Source: Clonostachys chloroleuca
Lineage: Eukaryota > Ascomycota > Sordariomycetes > Hypocreales > Bionectriaceae
NCBI GenBank assembly: GCA_037952775.1
Contig: JBANAY010000004.1
Coordinates: 9,610,001 to 9,674,000 of the forward strand
Reading direction: 5' to 3'
Length of the DNA: 64,000 nt
The position numbers and the translations under genes are program-made. The notes beneath the pieces were generated by a model, which ran no database searches, was not told the DNA's origin, and saw nothing but the letters and a program-made list of their open reading frames with translations. Positions 55,074 to 64,000 of the stretch are shown here, in pieces. Each line of letters opens with the position of its first letter. The first letter of the stretch is position 1.

Positions 55074-56011
55074 TTAATATTGTATTGATAACTGTGTTGA
55101 TTGTTTTGATATTGTATCGAAATCTGAGGCTGTATGGGGGGACCCTAGATTCGTCGGTCCTGTCGAACGACTACGCTTGTCTACTTTCCCCTTGGATGCT
55201 ATTTCGTCTCCCGCCTTCCACCCGCGTCTACGATGTTTTACGCGCCTTACTACTGCTCCTGCTACTAGTGCGGACACGCGTGACTTGGCGGCCGCTGAAG
55301 CTCTCTTCCACCTCTCTTCCAAAAGGTCGTCCAGGGACTTGTGAATCCCTTCCAGCTGCCTGTCCCTGCCCCAGTTGATGATGTTGCGGAAGTACTTGCG
55401 GAGCTTGAGGCAATGCTCGGGATTCGGGGGGAGAAAATTATCGATGATGGCTATGTAGTAATCGAGCTCGTTCTTCTTCCATGAGATGTACAGTCGCGCC
55501 TTAGTACCGATTATGGTGATGCTAAAGGCAGCGCTGTCAATCGGATGGATCAAGTCTTTCTTGTACTGTATCAGACTATAGTTGAGATTTTCGGTTATGT
55601 TCATACAGGATGCGGAACCCCCAAGGTATTGGTCTGTTGCGACCTATAGGTTACCAGCTCCAGATGGACCTCCTGCTTTAACTCGATGATGAAGAACGGG
55701 TAAACCAGTCCCTGATTATTCGCCACCACCTTGGTCCCTATGGAGATCAGCTGGGCCTGCTGCTGGGCCTTAAAGACGCTTCTTCTGTATGATGGAAATG
55801 CTGAAAAAGTATGAAGGAAGGGATCGAGGAGTTGTGTTGTATTAGCGTTTAAGCTGGTTGATGAAAAGGCTTGTTTGCGATGTGCGTAGTTATCGTCCCA
55901 CGCCGGGAGGAGTTGCGACCACGGCAGCGCGCGCGCGAGAATTTGGGCTGTAGCAGGTCCAAGAACCATTGCTGAGTGTACGGAGATGCACCCACATCTG
56001 CGGCTAGGCAC
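55074..56011 (-). pseudogene. DUF7924-family relic (frameshift plus TGG-to-TAG)
   Basis: Fungal DUF7924-type protein remnant. From 56011 the frame reads AHRKQAFSSTSLNANTTQLL, then NNQGLVYPFFIIEL, the family's conserved VYPFFxIEx core. The frame slips by one near 55673. The next frame has GGPSGAGNL then TAG at 55644-55646 where the family has Trp, continuing VATDQYLGGSASCMNITENL. The rest is open: DSAAFSITIIGTKARLYISW, WKKNELDYYIAIIDNFLPPN, EHCLKLRKYFRNIINWGRDR and a basic tail to 55074. A G-to-A change at TGG gives TAG, in keeping with RIP-type decay. Members are common in plant-associated ascomycetes and are often numerous; the function is not known. The gene is dead. Confidence 0.75.
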
Positions 56012-56692
56012 GTACCGCCCATAGATAGACCCTTACGATAGTAAAGTAGCCGCCGTAACTACCTTTAAATCCTTTCTGTGGTGTTACCGAGCCTCAGGGT
56101 AATATCAAGAGACCATTTCAGTGCCAAAAAGCAAACTGCTCATACACATCACAATTCCACGCGCACGGACCCGCGACCGAGATGGCACGAGCTATTTGGA
56201 CGGAGACGAGCATCATTTCGAGAACCACCTTCTCCACGAGGCGGTGGCCACGGGTAGATTGAGGTTGGGGACACATTGGCGAAGTGGGGCGGACTACGGA
56301 CTATTACTTGGAGCTTCAGCTGCCCCAACCCCGCTAACCAGGCATGGCTGCTTATGGTTAGGGGCGGCAGCTGAGGATGTAAGGTAAGAATTGAACTCTC
56401 AACGGGATGTGGTGTCTCAGTCAGGCCGCATCTTACCGCGCTTTTCTTTTTTCTTTTTACAGGCTCGAGGGTAGTTCCGCGCGCCTCACTTGCTGTCAAT
56501 GGCTGCATGGTTTGCACGGCAGGTGACGTCGACTATGGGTGGGTCGAGTCTTATTCCATTTCAGTATTTACCTAGCTTGTTGCTCTTCAAAATCTCCCTC
56601 CCAATCTTCCTCCCTCACTCTTCCTCCTTACCTTCTCAGGTTTCCCTCTTGAACTCCTTTCCCAATCTTCCCTCGGTTCAAGAACTCTCCGC
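56012..56692. other. Promoter region of the next gene
   Basis: Includes a pyrimidine-rich leader (56590-56690, for example CCCTCACTCTTCCTCCTTAC) just before the ATG at 56693. ORFs in both strands here are shadows. Confidence 0.5.
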
Positions 56693-57777
56693 ATGGAGGA
56701 TCCACCCAACCCCTACATCAGCTCCTTTGTCCAGTATTATTCGCGAAGAGTTGGGCCGCGTGGTCCGTATGGAGTGACCAATGCGTTACAGAAAGCATAT
56801 AGCGCTGATGCCGACTCTTTGGACCGGATTTTCCTGCATGGGGGCGATTTGGCCTGGCTTGCTTACTTCCTTGTGAACAAAGACTCAGTTTCGGAACACG
56901 GGCACGAAGGCTTAGGGGAGTTGAAGCGCTTTCTGGCTGAGCTGCTCAGTACACAACCTGTCGAGGATCAGCGCGCTTTCGCAAAGCAACTCGATACTGC
57001 ACTGCAAAGTGCCCAACAGCAATCGGCAGACAAATATGAAAGCAATGGCGTAAAGAAAAGTGCCAAGCGTCGTCGTATGTAAATATTTCATCGACCAACT
57101 TCCGTCTCTAATGCTGTCTAGGCACCACCATCGAGAATGGCACATTACCCCCTAATGCAACGCCGAACGATGCATCCACAGACTCTGCCAATCGTGAATC
57201 CTCCTCGCAACGCGGCAGTATGATCCGTCAAGATGGCGTGCACGTCGATGCCTCTCTCCAGGCCGCCAAACCTTTCTTTCCTGATGATTTCTTCCACGCC
57301 ATCCAAAGAATACCGCATTCGCGAGAGCCCGGTGCATTAGCGGCAGATATAACATTGTTTGTTCAGGAAGGGCAAACGCGGGACAACTTTGGTTGCCGGA
57401 TGGAAATTGGAATCGTGAAAGAGAAGATACCGTATTACGCTAGGAAGCTATGCGGCGTGGAGGTGGAAGTCAAGGATGGGGCTAGGTATGTCCGTTATCC
57501 AAATGGCAGCAAGATCGAACCCGACCCGTCACTTAAGCTTCGAGCTTGCCAACGGGACATGATCCCGGTCCTGCTTGGCCATGAGATAGACGCCGGCTTC
57601 TCAGCCTCCCCTATATACAAACGCGAGGTGGAGGAGGTGCGCGATGATACGGATGGCGTTTTAATAACAATACCAAGGCGAGAAAAGGAATGTGGTAAGA
57701 TTACTGTGTTTTTGGGAGATTGTTGTGCATTTGAGTTCAAGAACAGACTCGGCTTGCAGTTGAGTCCAACAAACTAA
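56693..57777 (+). CDS. Unknown two-exon protein
   Basis: Predicted 345-residue protein. The ATG at 56693 (MEDPPNPYISSFVQYYSRRV) follows a pyrimidine-rich leader. Exon 1 encodes a helical region with LAWLAYFLVNKDSVSEHG and ELLSTQPVEDQRAFAKQLDT, ending in a basic KKSAKRRR, a possible nuclear signal at about residues 120-128. A short intron at 57075-57121 (47 nt; GTATGT, CTAATGC, TCTAG) joins in frame to TTIENGTLPPNATPNDAS. Exon 2 is beta-rich: ALAADITLFVQEGQTRDNFG, IGIVKEKIPYYARKLCGVEV, YVRYPNGSKIEPDPSLKLRA, DMIPVLLGHEIDAGFSASPI and ITVFLGDCCAFEFKNR. I do not recognise the family; no catalytic residues stand out. No damage is seen, and the model closes to the codon. Confidence 0.72.
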
Positions 57778-58725
57778 TTACACTTCTTTCACCGGCCCTC
57801 ACTCGCATAAAACACCGGTGCCTGCTAGCAGATACGCTTCACTATTCGTCTTTTCTTTTATCTCTCGGATAGGCATTGATTCCTTCCTAGACTCGTATAT
57901 TTCAATCGTACATCCCATCCGTATATCTTCTACCCTCTTCCCCTGAACGCGGCGCTTATCGGGGCATCGGTGAAGAAGTCGTCATCTTTTGTCAGGACCG
58001 CCGGCTCAAATGACTAAAACATATCAGATATGTTTCCACTGTATAGCGGACCGGACGTACCATCGTGGCCTGACCTCATACAAGGAAACAACAGCGCAGA
58101 AGACAGATTGGGGGAAGTTGGAAGCTGGATGGGCAGAGGGTTTAGTGGCGTCCAGAACCCAGCCCCTGGCAAGGATCGAAAGAGGGGGAGGGGTGGAAGT
58201 TTGGGATGAAAGGTTGGATGAGCGGGGGGCAATTTGATAAAGGAATTTTGAGCCAGGGCTACAATTTGGGGTCATGAAGTGGGGTCCTTTGATCGTAGGC
58301 CACCATAACTATCAACTTTGGTGTGGACTGATAGAGCTAAGTGAAGACAATGATAATCGAACCCGCAATAGCAACCATTGGGCCATTCTCGCACACCGGG
58401 CTGACAATGGCGATGCCACTAATGTACGTACTTTCAGGAGAGGTGTGGAAGGATCGAGATGTCAAAAAATGCCACCTCGTACGAAGATTCGAGGCTTTAG
58501 AGGTCGTAGACTTGACTGGTCAACGCACCAGATCGTTGTTTGCGCATATAGTGAGAAGAGGATTCATATCTCGCTTTCATCTCGGTAACCCTGGGTTACA
58601 TTAGACGAAGAACTGACACTTCAGTAGCCCAATTTACTGGGATTTGCTTGACTTGGGTCGATTCCGTGTGGTGTTTCTCAAGTAGTAGTTCTGAAAGGGC
58701 TTCATCGTAACATGATATTCACTGG

Positions 58726-58772
58726 GGGATGCAACCAACATACATGCAATAGAAAGGGAAGCCACAACCATG
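58726..58772 (+). repeat. Imperfect direct repeat, copy A
   Basis: Shares with 59231-59280 a GGGATG.AACCAACATACATGCAAT-like core followed by a GAAGGG..GCC.C..CCATG pattern. Copy A has A/T where copy B has G/C at several positions, all transitions of the kind RIP makes. Confidence 0.4.
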
Positions 58773-59230
58773 CTTCATCTCACTAGCCATATTAGGAGTG
58801 TTCGTAGCTGACCACCCCTGACAACTGGCGACATCTCACGCAGATCCTTGAGATGTTGGCAAACAAGACAGCCTGGAATGAAGATATCTGCAAGCCCTCT
58901 AACCTGCATTGACCCTTAGCGCGATATGAACTACGTTAGAAGTTCGCTTACTCACTCTCGCCACCCTTAATGGCACCCTTTTATCTGGACTATATCGAGA
59001 TGCTGGTACGGATGAAACATGAGATTGCCGCTGTTCTATATATCCAGGCAGAATTGTCTTCAAAGATAGCCTGCAGGGTCAACTGCTCCCTGAGATATAG
59101 GAAGCGTATGAGCCAGGGTAAGTTGTGCGGCTTGGCCGTATCCATGAGTGGAATCTTGCGGGTGAAGTTCCTTCATTGGATTACTCTCAGTGGGAATGAT
59201 GTTTCCGGAAGTAACAAGTGTCAGAAGACA

Positions 59231-59280
59231 GGGATGAAGCCAACATGCATGCAATTGAGCGAAGGGCGGCCGCGGCCATG
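59231..59280 (+). repeat. Imperfect direct repeat, copy B
   Basis: The less decayed copy, with GGCGGCCGCGGCCATG where copy A reads GGGAAGCCACAACCATG. A third, shorter echo (ACATACATGCATTTGAGGG) lies just downstream at about 59311-59329. Confidence 0.4.
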
Positions 59281-59594
59281 TAGTCACTTCAGCGCAATAT
59301 TGACCACTAACATACATGCATTTGAGGGATAAGGAAGATTGTCGAAAATCCCGGCCTGCCTGCATGCACCCAAGCCGTGAATTGCTTTCTAACGCGTTCA
59401 AAGTACTACCCGACCATGGATTCATACGGATCAGCTACGCAAGCAAGTACAGCCCTCAGGCATAAAAGGATTACTCTTTTCACCACTTCAACACAACATC
59501 TAGCTACTCTCACACTCTTCAACTGCTCACCTATTACAATCACTGGCAAAGGCCAAGCCCTAGATATATGAATCTGTTTGCTCAATCGTCCATA

Positions 59595-59738
59595 ATGAAT
59601 CAATCCCAGAACCCCAAAGTGGACGGGCTGCCGAAGCAGGAAAGTGACATGCCAAGGCAAGAAGACCCAGGCGACTAAACTTCCCAAAACAACGACAAGC
59701 AAGACATCGACCTTGTCAATTTTGTATCATTCAGATGA
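59595..59738 (+). pseudogene. Very small hydrophilic ORF with one TAA
   Basis: The ATG at 59595 opens a 27-codon, very polar frame (MNQSQNPKVDGLPKQESDMP) stopped by TAA at 59676-59678. The same frame continues for 19 more polar codons (TSQNNDKQDIDLVNFVSFR) to TGA. CAA-to-TAA would explain the stop. A CA/CT-rich leader lies upstream. It could be a tiny stress- or LEA-like protein or chance; no family is known. Confidence 0.22.
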
Positions 59739-60980
59739 TAACAGCTCTGGCACGCATCATGATCAATCGTAAGTAAATTAAATCTACTGATTACTAATAA
59801 TGCTAAGTAAGAAGCAGGAAGCAGTAATCTCTCTGCTCTGGTCTAGTGTAAGGGTTGGCTTGATATTTTTTCTTTTTGGGTTACACGCGTCGCATCAATG
59901 GGAAACGAATCGATAGCGTCACATGTTGTTTAGATTAAGAACTCTCAATCTGCAACAAATTTGATACTGATGGACACTGCCCTGCGAGGATCGATATTGT
60001 AGCGATACTAGTTGCTTTGTGTAATTCCAACATGAAGCACATCCTGCTCCAACCCATCCATGAGTCGAGCCACCTTGGCGTTACATAACTCTGCGTAACA
60101 TGTGCATTTTTTATTTGGCCTCCATGATCTCTTCAGCCAGAAAGGGCATACCCTAGTCAAATTCAGCATTAGAACCGAAGTAGGACTGTTCTACACCCCA
60201 TGTATCCAGCGCTGCCCCTAGCTCAGGACCCGGAGTTGAAGTACCTAGACCAGGCTTGGGATAATCTTGTGCACATTAATTGTCCGGATGATATCTCAAG
60301 AGCCCCCCATCATATTTCTCATCTTCCTCCAAAGTAAACCTTTTAGGAACTTGGTTATTAACAATTATTTATGCAAAGTCATTAGCCTGACAACCACGAT
60401 TGAGCTACCAGACATCTGATTGATGTACACCACGCTCCCATTCCGCCCTATTAACTAGAGCTCGTAGTCTTTTAGTAAAGTGTGTAAAAAAGGGATATTT
60501 TATAAGGGAGAGTTATGCAGGCAGTAATTACCTAGGTAGGCACCATATCACTATCTGTGCTCTTACCATGTGCTCGTACCTGGTCCATGATCTCCAGACG
60601 GCGGAAGTTGATTCCCATTAAGGCCCTTAGATTAAGACATTACTAGCAGCGTTTAGCCCCACCTAGAATCTCTATAATAGAAATCCAAGCGAGCAGCGAG
60701 CTACGGCGACGTGAGGTTTCTTACAGGAAAGCTGAGAGGGAAAGTGCAGATAATTGCACCGCCTCAACACGTGACAATATTTTACAACCCCGCTGCCATT
60801 GCTGGAGGCTGTACCGCCGCCCTTGCTTATCCTGTTTCAAGGTGTGTTTCCAGAGTCATTGCTTCCAAGTGCATCCCTTCGCGAGTGTACGTTTCTGGCC
60901 GACCGAAGCGCCACCACCAGTTCCATCGCTACCATTGATTCTTTTTACTCCCAAGGCTATCGGGCCAGAATTTGGGCTGT

Positions 60981-63299
60981 ATGGCGACGATGCCCCTCGA
61001 CGGATCGAAATCGGAGAACAATATCAACCGACCACCGAGCCGCGAAAGCTTCGAGATAGCCATCATCTGCGCCTTGCCCCTCGAGTCCACTGCGCTTTCG
61101 TACCTTTTCGACGAGTTCTTCGATGACCTCGACAACGGCGCACATCCGTACCAGAAAATCGATGGCGATCCGAACCATTATACCATAGGGCGGATCGAGA
61201 GACACAACGTGGTCATTGTTCTGCTCCCGGGCATGGGCAAGGCATGTGCTGCCAGTGCCGCCGCCTACCTGAGCTCGAGTTACTGCAATGTACGGCTGGC
61301 CCTCGTCGTTGGGATCTGCGGCGGCGTACCAGGGCCGAATAAGGATGGTGACGAGGTTCTACTCGGGGATGTGGTCATATCCAATTCCTTGGTGCAGTAT
61401 GACCTTGGAAGACAGCATCCAGGCGGCGTATTCCTGCGCAAGAGCAGCCTGCAAGATAATCTCGGAAGACCGAACAAGAGATTCCGCTCCCTGCTGCGGA
61501 GTTTCGAGACTCATCGTAGCCGAGACAAGCTCGAACGCCGCACTGCGCACTATCTCCGAGAACTACAAGCAACCTACCTGAAGAAATCGAAACGAAATCG
61601 AGGGAAATACATATACCCCGGTGCTGACATGGATAAGCTCTTCGAGCCCACCTACCGGCATAGGCACAGGTTCTCGACATGCTGCACCGCAGAGTCTACG
61701 TGCAGTAAAGCTCTAGACCTGTCATGTGACGAAGCTGGCTGTGAAGATAGTCATTTGGTGGATAGAGAAGCCATTAAAGAAAAGCAAACTCTCGAAGAGG
61801 AGGATCCGTCCAAGGCCCAACAACCAGCCATCCACATCGGCGCCGTAGCCTCGGGCGACACAGTAATGAAATCTGGCGAAGACCGCGATCGGATCGCCAA
61901 AGATGATAACGTGTTAGCCTTCGAGATGGAGGGCGCCGGTGTGTGGGATGAGATGCCATGTATTGTCATCAAGGGTGTGTGCGACTACGCGGACAGCCAC
62001 AAGCGCAAGCGATGGCAGGATTTTGCTGCGGCCACCGCTGCTTCTGCTACCAAGGCGCTTCTCGAGACGTTAGGAACAGTAGGCAGTGAAACCAGTCTCG
62101 TTTCTCGCCAACTCGAGCCCGCCCTCCTAGAATTGTTCCGTCGGCAAGCATGCGCTCCGCGCTTTTCCTCGATCGACCAATTGAAGTCCATTGTATACGA
62201 CTTGCAATGCCGAATGCGCACTGATATAAAGTTCCACTCGGTCGTAGTTGTTGATGCCCGTGGCGGATATCTCCCGTTCCACATAGAGACAGTCAACTGC
62301 AAGGATGTAAGTTGGATTGCCTCCTTGACAGCTACACACATTGACACTGTGCTAGATCTTCGTCGAAATTCTTCGAAACAGATTCAAGGATCTTGGGGTA
62401 ACGAAAATTGATCGGGGCGAGTGGTCCCTCGAGGATACGAACACGGGGGAGATTCTCGACCTTTCACAGCCTTGGCAGACTATCATCAAACGCGGTCAGT
62501 CGCTCAAGATGAGTATGGACTTCCGTCGATGTAATTCACCGACAAACAAATGTCCCTCGTGTGGTTTTGAGAATGAAGGCCTTCCAGCAGATCAAGTCGA
62601 ATGGTATGAACTACTTCCACCAAAGCGATTCCTTCTACTTCACGTTGTGTAAACCCATTCTAATTTGTGTTTAGCGGTGTTTGTAGATTAATCTTTCGCC
62701 GCATCCAGGATACCCTGGAGATTCAAATTGAGGACACTGGCCCAAGGACCAATTCTCTAAGCGCTACTTCAGTGCAACCACCACCAACAGCAAAGAGACC
62801 GAAACGACAGCTTCCGGAGGAAGATATCAGTCGCTATAGGCATATCCGTGTCTTTGACACGAAATTCAAGATCCGCAAAGCATGTGGTGGCGAAGTATCT
62901 ATAAACCGCGCCATCCTCCACCTGGATGATCCTGACTCTCTTGTCGAAGAATTAGCCAGGCGCTGGGGCCTCCCTGAAGAAGACTGCATGAAAGTTGTAG
63001 TCAAGTATAAGACTCACCTTTCGGCCCTACGGGCCGAGTTTGCAGATCATGGTGCAGCTGGCAGCCATTCACAACGAGCTCAGCAGCTGTTTTCCGGGGT
63101 GACACGTTGCATAACACCCCTAACACTACCCCTCACACAAATGGAAGGGGGTTCCGGTTTCCGGGTCCGTGTCTCCCACTCCCATATGAAAGCAGGTATT
63201 ACCCGCTTACCGATCGGGGCAGCGGCTATGAACATCGTCTTCATGACCTTATTAGAATGCGAGGGTGGCAATACTAGCCAAGGCGATCCCTCCCTTTAG
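60981..63299 (+). CDS. Purine-nucleoside-phosphorylase (PNP_UDP)-ULD_2 fusion with zinc ribbon
   Basis: Predicted 732-residue, three-exon protein. The ATG at 60981 leads to the phosphorylase domain: FEIAIICALPLESTALSYLF, VVIVLLPGMGKACAASAAAY, RLALVVGICGGVPGPNKDGD, GDVVISNSLVQYDLGRQHPG, IHIGAVASGDTVMKSGEDRD, DNVLAFEMEGAGVWDEMPCI and IKGVCDYADSHKRKRWQDFA (residues about 20-355). About 90 charged, partly Cys-rich residues are inserted before the GAVASGD part. The fungal ubiquitin-like domain (ULD_2) starts at VVVDARGGYLPFHIETVNCK and spans intron 62307-62355 into LRNRFKDLGVTKIDRGEWSL and MSMDFRRCNSPTNKCPSC. Intron 62604-62674 joins CPSC..CGVC, a four-Cys zinc ribbon, to RLIFRRIQDTLEIQIED. A KR-rich stretch and a helical tail follow. 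In fungi such parts occur in NLR-like proteins; no NACHT or repeat domain is here. Confidence 0.9.
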
Positions 63300-64000
63300 C
63301 CAGCAGAGCCTATCAATCAATATACAAGCCACCAGATGCTCAACCTTGTCCACTCTCCTTCGCATGATTATTTACATTAAATATTTTCCGAGAGGAAGCT
63401 CCACCCATGACGCGATAAGAACAAGACCCAGTTGGCAGGACGGGTCGCATGCCCTTCGATGTGTGACAAATTCTGCGCTTGTGAGTGGCGGCAAGTCGAA
63501 CCCGGCCAGGACGTCCCCTACCACAATATCAACCAAGACAAGCTCAACCTCAAGCACGTCCTGGAGGACCTCGCAAGGCAGTCCCCCAACGGCAAGACCA
63601 ACGGCCACACCGGCGACGGTGACAGCCACAACAGCAACAAGCGCCCCAGGAGGGACGACTCAGCCGCGCGGACTTCTTAAAAGCGAAAGTGCAACATGAA
63701 CGGTATCTTTGATAAGGTTTCCCGGTATTATACGAGACATTAATCACTCTTTCAGTGGATAAGGTTCCTCATACATCTTGATCCATGAACAACGAGTACA
63801 TGCATCTAATGTATGAGAAGAAGGTGAGGTCAAAGCCTATGCCCGCTGACAGGACGAATGAAGCACTGACATTCCATTGTCCTTTTTCACAGAGTGAAAT
63901 TTTATATGTCAATTTAACAAGTTGTATGGAAGCATTTGTTTGATAGAGCCACCTTGACAAAGTTAAGTAGAAAACTTTCAAGGATCATCCCTAAAGCTTA
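63300..64000. other. Right edge, no confident gene
   Basis: Contains the PNP-ULD 3' flank and one candidate small ORF listed next; the last 300 bases are A/T-rich. Confidence 0.4.
63459..63680 (+). CDS. Candidate small polar protein or gene 3' end
   Basis: A plus-strand frame from the ATG at 63459 starts MCDKFCACEWRQVEPGQDVP and ends HNSNKRPRRDDSAARTS. It has a Cys cluster, then a hydrophilic, basic tail like a nuclear signal. Composition is protein-like but no family is recognised. It may be the last exon of a larger, decayed gene or a separate small gene. The 63265-63699 frame is out of phase and looks like a shadow. Confidence 0.25.
   Translation: MCDKFCACEWRQVEPGQDVPYHNINQDKLNLKHVLEDLARQSPNGKTNGHTGDGDSHNSNKRPRRDDSAARTS

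Larger units (their letters stand above)
57778..60980. other. Long gene-poor interval with degenerate repeats
   Basis: About 3.2 kb without a confident gene. It holds a pair of imperfect direct repeats (58726-58772, 59231-59280), a small candidate ORF (59595-59738) and the promoter of the PNP gene. Confidence 0.45.

Noticed and set aside
1..64000. Transposase, reverse transcriptase, CRISPR arrays or rRNA
   Set aside because: No conserved motifs of these (DDE, YxDD, regular spacer arrays, rRNA cores) were found in the translated frames or sequence.

Overview
The window looks like a stretch of chromosome from a filamentous ascomycete (Pezizomycotina, most likely Sordariomycetes). Genes are split by short introns of about 47-140 nt with GTAAGT/GTATGT-type donors, CTAAC/CTGAC branch points and YAG acceptors. 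The families seen are fungal: HET, Clr5, DUF7924, PNP-ULD_2, rhodopsin-like PTH11-type proteins and MIPC-synthase-like GT32. Many relics carry TAG/TAA nonsense codons of the kind left by C-to-T or G-to-A change, which resembles repeat-induced point mutation (RIP). Species cannot be fixed from the sequence alone. Coding models were built by hand translation and splice-site reading, and most intron-joined models close to a whole number of codons.

Layout. 0.5-6.2 kb: a graveyard with a P450 relic (-), a small unknown ORF with one TAG (-), a D-amino-acid oxidase relic (+) that still shows its introns, and an unknown relic (+). 8.2-11.4 kb: two apparently intact genes, a rhodopsin-like membrane protein and a SIRT5-like sirtuin. 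14.4-19.1 kb: a small coiled-coil protein, an F-box/ankyrin protein with a frameshifted tail, and a C2H2 zinc-finger gene with a frameshift. 20.4-21.5 kb: a weak ankyrin-like relic. 22.9-29.3 kb: a bZIP factor, a D123-like gene with one nonsense codon, and a GT32 sphingolipid-type glycosyltransferase. 33.2-41.5 kb (all -): a GC-rich small ankyrin gene with a frameshift, a coiled-coil gene with a frameshift, a 22-ankyrin/ZZ-finger protein and a large HET protein. 42.4-44.2 kb: a dead phosphotransferase (APH family). 46.5-57.8 kb: a Clr5 protein, a small tail-anchored-like protein, an F-box protein, a DUF7924 relic and an unknown two-exon gene. 61.0-63.3 kb: a purine-nucleoside-phosphorylase/ULD_2/zinc-ribbon fusion protein.

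How it hangs together. Housekeeping-like genes (sirtuin, D123, GT32, bZIP) are interspersed with an accessory repertoire typical of fungal non-self recognition or NLR-associated parts (HET, ankyrin arrays, F-box-ankyrin, PNP-ULD). Long gene-poor stretches and decaying genes separate them. No transposase, tRNA, rRNA or CRISPR array was recognised. The most notable points are the PNP-ULD_2 protein lacking a NACHT core, the cluster of minus-strand ankyrin/HET genes at 33-41.5 kb, the recurrent single TAG lesions, and the recurrent single-base indels in otherwise perfect reading frames, which could be either decay or assembly error.
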